A DNA stretch of 64,000 nucleotides from Chrysomallon squamiferum (Eukaryota; Mollusca; Gastropoda; Neomphalida; Peltospiridae): the NCBI GenBank assembly GCA_012295275.1, contig CM022665.1, positions 14,477,976-14,541,975 of the forward strand. Direction: 5' to 3'. Under the pieces are notes generated by a model, which was given only the letters and a program-made list of their open reading frames with translations, did no database searches and was not told where the DNA came from. Below are positions 12,071-25,000 of this stretch, one piece after another. The first letter of the stretch is position 1. Each line of letters starts with the position of its first letter. Position numbers and translations under genes: made by a program.

Positions 12071-15000
12071 ATGATAAGAGTTTTGTGTTTGCGCCGAGTC
12101 TGGGGCTCGTCCCAACTCAGCATCATCAAGACCATAAAATCAACAAGAATTTCCGTTTCCAATAATGTTTTGATCTTCAAATGTCGTTGGTACACGCCGA
12201 CAAGTGCACAGCACGAAGATATGTCAAAAATTAGAAATATCGGAATCATGGCACATATTGATGCTGGTAAAACAACCACAACGGAGAGAATGCTTTATTA
12301 CTCAGGTTTAACCAGGCATTTAGGTAATTTCTTTTAATATATGCATTTAATTACTCAGATTATTTTTGTACGGATGTTTATCTGCATACATGATACAGCA
12401 CAGATTATGATTTAAGTTTTAACACATTAAGTTCATTAACATTTATTCACGGATGTATTTGTTAGCATAATGCGACAAACATATGTAAATAAATTAATTG
12501 TTAGCACAAATTGAGATATATAGTATAATATAGTATACTTTTTTCTCTCATATAATTATACTAAAATAATGTTTTGTTTCAAAGTCTAAGCATACTAGTG
12601 TATTTGATTTAAATTTTTAACCTGATATGCTAGACTAAAAATTATTACAAATGTGTTTTAAAAATTTATATAATTTCATGTTTATTCTTATTAACAATCT
12701 ATATTTTAAAATGAAATATTTTTTTATTTTCAGGTGATGTGGATGATGGAGACACTGTCATGGATTACATGACACAGGAACGAGAAAGAGGCATAACCAT
12801 AACATCAGCTGCCATCACTTTCCATTGGAAAAATCACAAAGTGAATCTCATTGACACGCCTGGTAATGATAAGCACATACATATTAATAATAAACATAAC
12901 CTTATTAAATCACTGTTATATGTCATTAAAATTACAGTAATACAAACACAAACAAAACAGCCTGTTAATAAGAAGAAAGTCCAAAAATCATAAAAATCAT
13001 ATTACTGAATCTTTATTATAATAAATGTTGAAAATACTGAACTGAAATGCTGAGGTTCAGAAGTGTTAACAATTTGAACAGGAGCAAAGGCTAAATATAT
13101 AGTGTATACAGGCAGTTTTAAATAATTTGGTGTGTGAAATAAACCATCCAAAAACTATAATGTATCAGTATATTGGTAGGCTGAAGACACTTCTGGATTT
13201 CTGATTTCAATTTTAGTACTCTTGACTTTACAATGATATATATATGTATACATTATTTAACAGACTACAAATTATTCTTTGTTAATTGTTGAAGGGGAAT
13301 AACTCTTAAAACTTTTCTTATAGGATTCTTTATCTGTTCTAGTTTGAACAGATCCTATATAGTCTGTCACAAATGTTGTTGTTGATTTGTTTTACATTTT
13401 GAGAAATATTTACAGGTCATGTTGACTTCACTGTGGAAGTTGAAAGGTCTCTGCGTGTGTTGGATGGAGCTGTAGCCGTTCTTGATGCTTCAGCAGGTAA
13501 ACAATATATTTTCTTTGTATTAAATTATAATGAAATTTAGCAACATTTTAACTGATTTTGATATTAACAGTTAGTTTCTATAAAAAAAAAATATATATAT
13601 ATTTGTTATAGTGACTCTGTGAGAGAGTAAACACATTTCTTGTCATAGTGTGTCCTACTTTTACAAACGTTTTATTATAGAGATGGTAGCACATAGTTTG
13701 CTTTTTACTAAAATAGGGATTAATTTAAATGGCTCAGAAATGAGATCACTACTCTTCCCCTGAATTACATCCAGTTTTTCCTTTCTTTTAATTAAGATTT
13801 AATAGTTTCAGTTAATTTTAATACTTCATTAAAAGAAAAGAAATGTTGTCAACGCATGAGTATTTTTCAAATATGAACACAAAAAAAAAGTTCTTGTAAT
13901 TTTAATTTTATTTTATTTAAAATGTTTTTATTTATTTACAGGAGTAGAAGCTCAAACACTAACAGTTTGGAGACAAGCTGACCGTTATTCAGTACCTCGA
14001 ATTGTATACTTAAACAAAATGGACAAAACTGGTGCAAATGTTGATTACTGTCTGACATCACTGAAAAAAAAACTTCATGTTGAACCACTTCTTTTAAATA
14101 CTCCAGTTGGAATTGAGAAACAGTTTAAGGGTGTTGTGGACATCATAACCATGGAGAAACTTATCTGGAACTCAAAAACATATGAAGATGGGGCAGAATT
14201 TGTAAAAGATCCATTAACTCAATCAGACGGCTTGTTGTACGCAAATGCATTAAAAGCAAGACAGCTTCTGATTGGTCAGCTGGCAGATATTGATGATAAT
14301 GTAGCTGATTTGATCTTAGCTGATGCCCAAGTTGATGATATTAAGAGTGATGTTGTTTACCGAGCAGTGAGACAGGCAACACTGAAACAAAAAGCTGTTC
14401 CTGTTTTCTGTGGAAGTTCACTCAAAAACAAAGGTGTTCAGCCCCTTCTCGATGCTATCAATTATTACTTACCAAGTCCGATGGAGGTCCATCATGGATT
14501 TGTAGACTTCTATGGCACCAATCTGTGTGCCTTGGCATTTAAAGTCATACACAATAAACAGAGAGGACCTCTGACATTTCTGCGCTTGTATTCAGGAGCA
14601 CTGAAAAGTGGATCAACTGTTTATAACATCAACCGAGATGTTACAGAGAAAACAAGTAGAGTTTTGCAAGTTTATGCAGATGATTTTAAAGATATGTCTA
14701 CTGCTGTTGCAGGGAATATTGTTCTGGTTGCTGGCTTGAAGCAGGTAAGTTGGTGTAGATGATATAAATAGTCAAAAAATGCTATAAAATACATTTATGA
14801 ATATTTACTTATATTTGATTCCTCCCTTAGATTTTATTTTAAAAACAGTATATTTTATTACAGTAGTTTTAATAATAATATATTTTGTCAAAATCATGTT
14901 TGGATTTAATACTGATATATATCTAATATGATAATAATAATGTAACACCATTAAAAAAAAAAAAAAAAAAATTATTATTATTATTTATTAATACTTACCA

Positions 15001-18000
15001 TTGAATGAGTAAAATTAGTATTTTCACACATGCACCACTTCTAGCACACACTAATGCATACATACATTCATACATGGGAACAAAATAATGATCAGTTTTT
15101 GTAAAAGTAACTTTCATTCATACACGAAAAACACTAATCAACAAAATGTTTTAAATAAAACAAAATAATAGCCTCTATTGTTGTAAAACTAACATATGTT
15201 ATTTTACCTACAGACTTTCACAGGTGATACCATTACAAACCACCAGTTAGCAGCAAAATCAGCAGCCAAAGCTTACCAGCATTCAAAACAATCATCTGGT
15301 GATACCAAAGACCAACATGAAGCACCAGTACTAGCTGGGGTGGAGGTCCCAACACCAGTTTTCTTTTGCTCAGTTGAGCCCCCTACAATGGCAGTTCAGA
15401 AGCAGATGGAGTTTGCTTTAGAGTGTTTGCAGAAAGAGGATCCAAGCTTGAAGGTACAGAAATAAAACTTCTCTGTCTTTGTTAAATCTGTTTTTCATTC
15501 ATGTGTATTAAAAAGGCATCAGTGAGTAATATTTTAACAAACTATATATAAAAACTTTATATGATCACAAACAAGACATTTTGATGATGCCCTAGTTTGA
15601 TAGTGGCTTGCTCTAACTTGGTTTAAATACTATTATTATTTTGTTGTTTGTTTGTTGGACTTTTTACAGTCACATTTGCATCATCATTTTAAAGTCATTA
15701 TTAATTTCAGAAATGCCTGCAGCTGGTTTTCTCTTCGATGTTTTATTTTTATTTTTTTTAAATTTTGAAACAGTAACATTATCCTTTCAGACTTGAATTA
15801 CTAGTTATTATTATTGTTGGTATTTTTAACAGTTACAGTTAGTTAATCCTATTCTACTGTTTTTATCAGGTAGATATTGACAAGGACACTGGTCAGACCA
15901 TCCTGTCTGGAATGGGAGAACTACATCTAGACATTATCAAGTCTAGAATTGCTAATGAGTATGGTGTTGAAGTAGATCTTGGTCCACTGCAGATTGCTTA
16001 CAGGTTATTTATTTATTCATTCTTTCTTTCTTTCTTTCTTTCTTTCTTATTTCTGTTCTTACTGTTACATAAAATAATTAGGTGGAATGTTAATTATCAT
16101 CAATGGTTATACATAACAAACAAAAAAACACAAAAAACTGAAAAAATAGACTAATAATTAATATAATTTTAACCTAGCTATCTCAAGCAAAAAAGAAATA
16201 ATTGTTCAACGAACTGGAAAATATACATCTGTTTAGAAGGTCAAGATAACATGTATGCTTGGTTTCTATAATAATAAATTAGATATATAACCAAAATTTA
16301 GGTCATGACAATATTATTTAGTGGATTTCATGAGAATAGGGTAATGGGAATTGAAATACATTATCTATCCAATTTTTGTGTATTAATGTTAATGATGGTG
16401 ATGATGATACATTAGTAGTAGTAATAAACTTTAATTTTCATTAGAAACATTTTGGTTGAAGCATAATATCTTTAAAAATAGTAATAACTATTATTTATAA
16501 TAAACTGTCAAAATAGGGAATCTGCCACTCAGAGCACTGAAGTGGAGGAAATTCTTGACAAGAAGATTGGTGACAGACATCATCTGGTAAAAATGAAGCT
16601 CTCGGTTTGCCCAGATCCAAATACACCAGAGTTCAAACATGTCACAGTTGTGTCAACAAGGGAAGATAAGCTGGATCATATAAAGAAACATCATTTGAAA
16701 GCAATAGACAGTGGAATTCAGTCAGGCGTGATAAATGGTAAATTTATATATGTATCTCCCTCTCTCTATATACATGTGTGTATGTTGTTAATAATATCAT
16801 TATGGATTTGTATATTTTTACATGAACTTAAGTTTATGTTGAATACACTTTGTAAATTGAAGTTTAAATTAAAAAGCAGATTAAATTGTGAATTGTTTCT
16901 AACGATCCTATTTTTAAAATTTATTTTCTACTATCTTTGATATTAATATATTTGAAACAGAGTTTGAGAACATTAGATTTCATTCTTTTTTTTATTATAA
17001 TTACCACATTAATTATATATTTACTACACATTGTTAGAAATTTATTTAATTTTCTTTTTTCAAGAATAAATTATCTTCTCATTATTTATTGTTTAACAAA
17101 ATGTACCACTGCTTTACTCTGATTCACTCTTTATTACTCTTTACTGAATAATTATTTACAGGTCCAGTATTAAACTTTCCAGTTATAAATGTAGGAGTCA
17201 AACTCCACAGTTTTCAACTGGGACCAGCCACATCAATGGCCATGGTCACTGCCTGTGCTGCCCAGTGTGTCCACAAAGCTCTCAAACAAGCTAACACAGT
17301 TCTCTTAGAACCTATGATGATTCTGGAGGTATGATTTTAAGCCATTAACTGCTAAAGGTTTGGTATCCCATTTATTGTTAGAATATAAAAAGAAGGAAAA
17401 CAATAGTCAGATGGTATTGTTAGAAACAATATAAAAAAATTAAGACCTGTTAACATCCTGATGCAGGTTTACTAACAGGAAAATGAGGAGAAATATTAAA
17501 TATTAATATATATGCAAACTGTTGTCATAGAAAATTTGGATATTAAAGAAACACAGGACTTGAAACTGGAATTTTAATTCTTCTCAAACAGTAGCAGTAT
17601 TTAACAACAAAGATAAACACATTTCAAGATGAAATTGTTTTAAATTTACAAGGATATTGAGTATAAGAATATTATTCTCATAATCAGTTGATTAATCAAT
17701 TTTATTTGTTTTAATTTTTAAGATAGATTGACTGATTGATTTTAATTTGTTCACTTCAGATAAATACTGACGAAGACAAACTACATGCAATTCTTGGTGA
17801 CCTTGCTCAACGACGAGGTCAGGTCAAGGACATGCAGAGTCGATATGACACCAGGGTCATCACAGCAATAACTCCACTGGCTGAACTGATGGGCTACTCC
17901 ACAGCCATTCGAACACTAAGCTCTGGCACTGCAACGTTCACCATGGAGTTGTCTCATTATGAACAAATGACACCGCAAGAACAAGCCAAGGCTATTGAAC

Positions 18001-18029
18001 GTGTTACAGGATTTGCTCCCATAGCATAA
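12071..18029 (+). CDS. GFM2: Ribosome-releasing factor 2, mitochondrial (EF-G2mt)
   Basis: GTPase that, with mitochondrial ribosome recycling factor, splits the mitochondrial ribosome after termination. Exons: 12071-12323, 12734-12862, 13416-13496, 13942-14744, 15214-15453, 15870-16003, 16517-16737, 17162-17328, 17760-18029. Every junction keeps phase and the product is 765 aa (human about 779). Residues 1-45 are rich in Arg, Lys, Ser and aliphatics with no acidic residue, as in a mitochondrial presequence. G1 is AHIDAGKT (61-68), followed by QERERGIT (99-106), DTPG (125-128), NKMD (179-182) and GSSLKNKG (about 312-319). Domain II follows in exons 4-5, then the MGELHLDII block (exon 6) and a C-terminal part with DLAQRRGQV, as in EF-G domain V. 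The donor of exon 6 (AG|GTTATT) is weak. The DGDTVMDYM and RHLGDVDDG blocks favour GFM2 over GFM1. Confidence 0.96.
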
Positions 18030-18122
18030 CTACCTCCCATGTAGTTCTATCCGTTTTAGGATAAATTATTTCAGAAACTTTTGCTTAAGGACAAATTGAT
18101 AAAAAAAATAATGCCAATATTA

Positions 18123-18128
18123 AATAAA
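18123..18128 (+). terminator. GFM2: Candidate poly(A) signal, GFM2
   Basis: AATAAA lies 94 bases after the GFM2 stop codon. Confidence 0.5.
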
Positions 18129-18129
18129 G

Positions 18130-19028
18130 TAAGTATTTTGTAGTTTTTATCTCTTTTACACCAAGGATATTAATATCAAATTTCTTCTTTTTTTTGTTGT
18201 AATAAAATGAAAATTTGTATATATTTTTTTTTAAGGTGAGTGATACAATTAACAAAAATTACTCCATTATAACAAGTTACAAAGAAAAATCACTGTATTT
18301 ATTAAAAGGAATATCTGTGTATTTCTTGTTGTCATTTGTTTTTCAGTAAATAACATATCATTTATTCTTTGATACGGATGAAAGAAATTGTTAACTGGAC
18401 AGTTATGTTGTTGTGATAGCTGTAGAGTCTAAGGATTGTTTCTGTTTCTTATTTTATAAAGAGATTTGCCTCAGTAAAATAATAACTTTACCTGAACAAT
18501 TATATTTGTTGTTGCTGTAGAAGCAATTGTCTATTTTTATTTTATCAAACAATACAATCATGATCTCTGTATATTTTAGAAAAGTGTTTTTTTTTTTAGT
18601 GATATTTAATATTTTTACTAAGTATTGTTATTAGACTGGATCTTTAATAAAAATCATTTTCCACTTTTTATTCTTTGTTCATTTTTCACAGATATAAAAA
18701 GTTATGAAGTTTATTTAATATTAAAATGATATAATATAAATAATCTGTAATTGTTCACTGCATTCATTTGAAACAAACTTTTTTTCTTCTTTCTCATCCA
18801 TTGTTGGTTTTCAGTGGTTGAATCATTTTTAAATGTCATTTATTTCCATATCACATTTTATTTGTGCCATAAACTGACTGTTGAGTATCATTTTGATATG
18901 GTAATGTCATCAGTTGATTCAACATAATTCTTTCCTGTAATGTTTATTATTAACTGATTTAATATTTCATTCTTCAATTGTCATTAGATGATTCAGAATA
19001 ATTTGGTACAGCAATGCCATCAAGTGAA
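18130..19028. other. Convergent 3' flanks of GFM2 and NRDE2
   Basis: About 900 bases of AT-rich DNA between the two convergent stop codons. No exon is seen apart from repeated copies of the NRDE2 tail near 18905-19020. A minus-strand AATAAA (18948-18943) lies about 80 bases past the NRDE2 stop and is its likely poly(A) signal. Confidence 0.6.
18943..18948 (-). terminator. NRDE2: Candidate poly(A) signal, NRDE2
   Basis: AATAAA on the minus strand, 80 bases beyond the NRDE2 stop codon (19029-19031). Confidence 0.4.
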
Positions 19029-22000
19029 TCAACATGACTCAGTGTGATCATCAGCTGTTTCTTCGTTAACTGATTTGGTGGTGATGGGAGCAGCTGGTTC
19101 TGAAGTCAGAAGAATGTCAACTTCTTCAACAGGAATCTGTATCCTAATTTCTTTCTCCATCATCAGATCCACTACCTCCTGCAGCTGTTCTGCTCCAAAC
19201 ACACTCACAGCATCCTTGTAGAGAACCTGAATTAGCAAATCAATCAATCAATAATTAATCATTCAGTCAATGGTTCATTGATACATTAACACAGGCTAAT
19301 AAAGGAAGGAAATCTTTTGGTTAGCTACCTTTATTATTCCAGTTGTGGAGGATTGGTTGAATGGGAAATTGTTCAAGAGGGATTGATCTGATAACTCACT
19401 GTACCTTGAGCAGATGGTCTATCACTGAGTTATGTCTCTTAACTCTAGCAGTTGAATATTAATGGTTATTATTTGTCTAAAATGTTTCTTAATGCATAAT
19501 GAAATCAGAGGAAACTACTTAATACTGGCAGCAGTTCAAAGGTTTGATGTTCAAACCTCATTATTGATCCATTTCTCTTGTAGCTAATAACAAATGGCCT
19601 GTTTTTGTTTTATGTTTTCCAACATCTGAAAAAATTGTCTGCAACTAATGAAAAATTCTTAATTTTTTCTTCTTCTACAAAGTCAGAAATTAATTGATAA
19701 TGAGAACTCCAAAAAAACCCAACGTATTTACAATGCTGATAAACTGTAAGCAATGTTTCAAACAGTAAAATAATAGAAGACACTGATTATATTTGTATTA
19801 CAATATCAGTGTTATGACAAATAACTTACTTTAGCCCAAGGACACTGCTGCAGAGAGCGATAAAAGATACCCTTTGCACGTTCTACACTCCCAAACTTGA
19901 CCTACGGAAAAGGAAATAAAAAACATTATTTTATTGTCCATAATGTTATTTCACAGAACTTGAATGCTACATGTGAAAAGTTGTTAGATGATTGATTAAT
20001 ACCTGCTCATTTGACTAAAAATATATTCACAGAGGCAAATAAATAATTATTGAAACAGAAAGGGGAGATAATTGATGTTGCCTTTTACAAGATCTAATAA
20101 TGCAAGGCATGGTCCAGGGTTTACAAAAATCTGCTAGTTAGTTATCATGATTTTAAGAATGAGCCAATGTTGTAAACCATTAAAAAAGAAAGAAAAAAAA
20201 GCATGTAAATAATATAATTATAAAATATTAAATATGTTCTCTGTAAAGTGATATTATATCAGAGTGATTTAAATTTCAATCATCTTGAATTATACATGCT
20301 TAAATACAATAATGCATATTAAATGTACACTTTAATGCTAATCCTGGCATTAAACATCTCAAAACTGAATCCAAAGATAGAAGAATACACAATGGCATAT
20401 CCTGCAAAATGCTTTGACAGTGTAGTTAAGTAAACAAACAGTTTTTAAAGATAACAAAAATCAAATATAAGAACAAATACAGTTTTAAAATATTATAGAT
20501 TATCAACATGACCCATGAAGTGATGTCATCAAAATGATTAGAATCAGTTTTGTCATCAGGTGTTTCTTTTTGAACTGATTCAGCAGTGTTGGAAGCAGCA
20601 GAAGGTTCTGAAGTGAAATGTATGTCTGATTTTAAAACATACCTCAAACTGTATGTACAGTCTCCAGAGAAGTGGACAGTGTTCTGCAGTTTTGTTTTGT
20701 AATCCTCGCTCAAACAGAGACCTCACTCTGTGAACTATACCAGTCTCCACTAACACAGCAACTTCTGAAAAACATTTAAAAAAAAAGTAAATGTTATTTA
20801 TGACGTTTCTCCATGACTTAATACATTGGGAGTTATTTCCAGAACAAAAATTTAATAAAAATATAAAGATACATTTTAATAAAGATATTAATTTTCTGCT
20901 GATATATTTTGTATTAATGTTAGGATGATAAAAATATGACATTTTGTATTAATATTATAATCATATAAACAAAGATGATGCCAATAAGTTAAACTTTCCA
21001 CACGGTCATAAAGTTTTTTTTAATTCTTTAAGCTGTCATGGCATACCAGACTTTAACCTTTCTTATTTTATTGTTTACAGAACAATTAGTGCAATTTATC
21101 ATAGTACAGTAACCTTTTACCATACCAGTTTCATTACTTAATGAATCTTGAATATCTTTCTGCCGCTGTATTTCAGTGGTAACAGCAAAAATCACGGGTA
21201 TTGGAGATGAAAGGCGAGTGAGAGTTTTATCAAAATGACGTCTCAGTCTTCCTGATATGTGTGATCTAGATTCAACATCCACAAGACAGTCCAAAAACAT
21301 AGGATTGTCAGGAAATTCTTCCAGATTACTTTGCAGCACTAATCGTAATTTTCCCAAAGGCATAAATCTTGTGCTGAAGACATTTTGCACAAGTGTTAAT
21401 TTTCTGCATAGGATTTCTTCTTTCATCAGATGGAGAAATGGTTCATGTTTTTTATTGTCAACTTTCACATGAGTACACATTTCTGCAGCAGAATCAAAGA
21501 GCAAAAGAGCAGAGTCCATTCCTAAAGCACAAAGGTCAAAGGTTGCCATACACGAAAGATGATGAAGAAGACATTCCCCTGTCATGACATCTGGATCTTT
21601 ATGGAAATTCTCCAGCATTTTGGAATATTTTTCCTGAAAACGTTTTCTGATTTTCAAAATTTGGCTTCCAGAAATATCCACAGGAGATTCTGGTTTGAAC
21701 TGGGAGCCATCTGCCAAAAATGACAAACAGGAAATCACACGATCTTTTGTAGAATCGAAAACAGATGTGTCCTTTGAGCATCCAAGGACAACAGAATTTT
21801 GAGGACTGAAACCAAGGACTATATCACAGTATGTCTGATACAACAAGCACAGACCAGGATACTGTTCATCTTCACCTTTCCCTGAAAACATTTGTAAAGC
21901 AGTTTCTAAAACTCCTATAGCTTCTTTTTTCTTTCCCATCTTCCATTCCAGTCTTGCATAAGCATTCCATAAGACCAGGTTGTTTCGGTTATGTTTTTCC

Positions 22001-25000
22001 TTGAGAATATTTTTGACAAATTTTCGCAGTTCTTTGCATTTGTCTTTAGACAGCTCTCTGAGTGGAGTCCCATGTCTGACAGTTTCTAAATGAATGCTGA
22101 GAAGAGTCAGATGTGTTTGATGTTCTCTACTCATCACCTGTGAACTCTGTAGTAGCAGCTGCTGGAGGAAAGTATGGAGGGATGGAGGAAGTATCCAATT
22201 ATTATCAACCTAGAAAAAACACAAAGGAAAATACAATGAAGGGTAATGATAATAAAAAGTAATAATAATTATAAATAATGTTATTCATAGAGGGCAAGGC
22301 AAAGGAGGCAAACTGGCCAAGAGAAAGGAAAATGTTTTAAAGAACAATAAGTTTCTTTAATTACTAAGTACATATTAGAGCATAAGTTTACAACATAATT
22401 ATATGTTTTTAGGGGTGCTGGTAGTGGGTTTATTTACTACCTTGAAGATACTTCCCACCCATTTTCAGAAATCCTGTATCCACCACTGCATATCTATACA
22501 TACCTGTAAACCCGTCTCCATTCTTGTTTTGGAAGAAGAAATCATGCAGAGTTTGTCTGTCAGATATTGAATGTATTCCATGGAACAGTGTGCTGATCCA
22601 AATTCTAGAAAAACATTTCTTGGATCCAGTCCAAGAAATCTCACAAATTCTGTTAGCAGTCTAAAGTGTGTTTTTGATCCAGCCAGTGAAAATAAAACAG
22701 GAGTGACATCATCAGCGAGAACCAGTCTGTCCAGGTCCTCGCAATCCTCCTCGGTTTCATTCTTAGAGATGTCAGGTCGCCAAGGCAACCAGTGGAACAA
22801 TTCTCGTAAATTTTCAATTTTCAGCCATATTTCCCATTTGGGCAGATTTTGCTGCATTATTTCTTCCTCTAGTTCAAGAGTGTTTTCTATTAAAAAAAAT
22901 AAAAATAAAAATAATAATAATAATAAAAAATAAAGATGAAGAAAAAGAAGGAATATTAACAGAAAAAAACAAATTAAAAATAAATAAAATCAGTATTTTA
23001 ACGTACTGGTATATATTTTCAAATGGAATATTAAAGCTGAAACATCCACACTCACTCACAAACATAAAAGTCTTCAAACATATGTATTAGTAATATATAA
23101 ATTAAAAAATATACAAAATAATGACTTTGATCACAATCTGGCAAACATAAATAAGAATTATAAACAAACACTAACAGATTTGGTAGAAGTGAACACAAAA
23201 ATACGAAAACATTACACAAGTGCATTTGAAAGCCACCATTAACTGTAACAAAAGATCTAAGTTACTCACCCACTCACATTCACCAAGTACCTGGCCACTC
23301 ATTCCCACTGTCTGAACTTTATCATTCATTTTCTCACTTGATTACCTGATAATATAGGCTGAACAGTTTCAGCCACAGTCTTTTCTTCCATCCACTTCGC
23401 CCAGCCTTGGGCACCTGGCTCGCCAAACCTTGGCACACTGCTGTCCCAAAAACTCTCAAATAAAGCTGACTTATCTGCTCCTGACAAGCTCTTCAAGGTG
23501 GGAGGTAGAAAAATATTGAATTCTGCCAAAGCCTGAAAACTTGCAACTGCTTTCTCAGTGTGGCCTGACTGCTGAAGAAAATAACAGTACTGGACAAAAA
23601 TATCTGAAACAGATCATTTGAAATTTGTTTTAATAAAGGCAAAAGACAGAGTAACACATATCAAAAATTGAATTACCCATGTTAAACATTATTCCACTAT
23701 AATATTTTCCTAAGGTGATGAAACATGCAGATGTCTATTTAATTATAAAAAAATATTTTACAACAGATTAAAAACACAAATATTTTATGATGTATTTTAA
23801 ACACAGATATTTGATAACAGATTTAAAACACAAATAGTTAACAACAAATTTTAAATATTACCAATCATGCCATCTTGCAGGTTGTCTGAAACATCAGCAG
23901 AATGTAACTGCCCTTCCATGACAGAGACCAGTGTCTTCAAACATTTGTGATAAAGTTTGGTCATTCTTGACACTGAGAATCCTGATAGTTTTGACTGGTA
24001 ATGTAGTAAGTAGTAACGCCATACTTGAACATTACCAGAGTGAACAAACAACAGACTATCCCACTTCTTGTCAACTTCTTCAGAAGACAAGACATCTTCA
24101 CTCAGCTTCAGTTGGCCTACTTTTAATTCGAGAGAAGAAGGGTTAGCTTCTAAAGCTTTTGCAAAAATGGACAATTTTTTCTCTATGACTGCCTTTGATG
24201 ATGAAGCAAATTCTTTTTGGGTTATTTTGCTCCCTTGGTTATGAAGAATTTCAAAAACATGATCTTGAAATTTGATGAACTCCATCCAAAGGCTGACATC
24301 TTTGGGTGTTTCCCTCAGTCTTTTGTTGAAAATTCCTACTTTTTGTAAGATCTCGCTCATTTGAAAACCTGAAGAGATTCCACTGTCATCAGCTCCTGAT
24401 TCAGACACACTCTGTCCTTGCACATACATCTGAGTGGATAGATCCATGATTCCAAATGGGTCAACATTTTCTGCTCCTTTAATCTCATCACCCTTTACAT
24501 TTGTTTCATCAGGTAACAATTTAATATAAGAATTTTCATCTGTGGATATATTTGTTTTCAAAACTCTGCTGCCAGCTGACCAGACAGATTTTCTGCTTTC
24601 TTTTGAATAATATCTGTCTTTATTAGATTCTTTCTTCTTTTTAGATTTTCCACTGTTTAAAAATATTTTGTTATCTGCAGTTGATCCAAGACACAGTCTT
24701 GACACATGTCTGAATCGAGCTATATGTGATTCACAGAGACAGCCATATGTCCACAGGATTTTGTCTCGCTTTCGCTCTATTCTGTAGGCATGTTCAGGAA
24801 GAAGTCCTGGTATCTCTTCTAAAAAGATTTTACCTGGAGGAAAGCTAAATGATTCAGATGTTGGCACACTGAAAATAATAAATATATAATGATAATGATA
24901 ATTGATGATGATGATGATGATTATGATAATGAAATTTATAACCATTGGCTAGTATTCATTCAAACTAAATGAATCTGTAGAAAAATAATATAAACAGATA

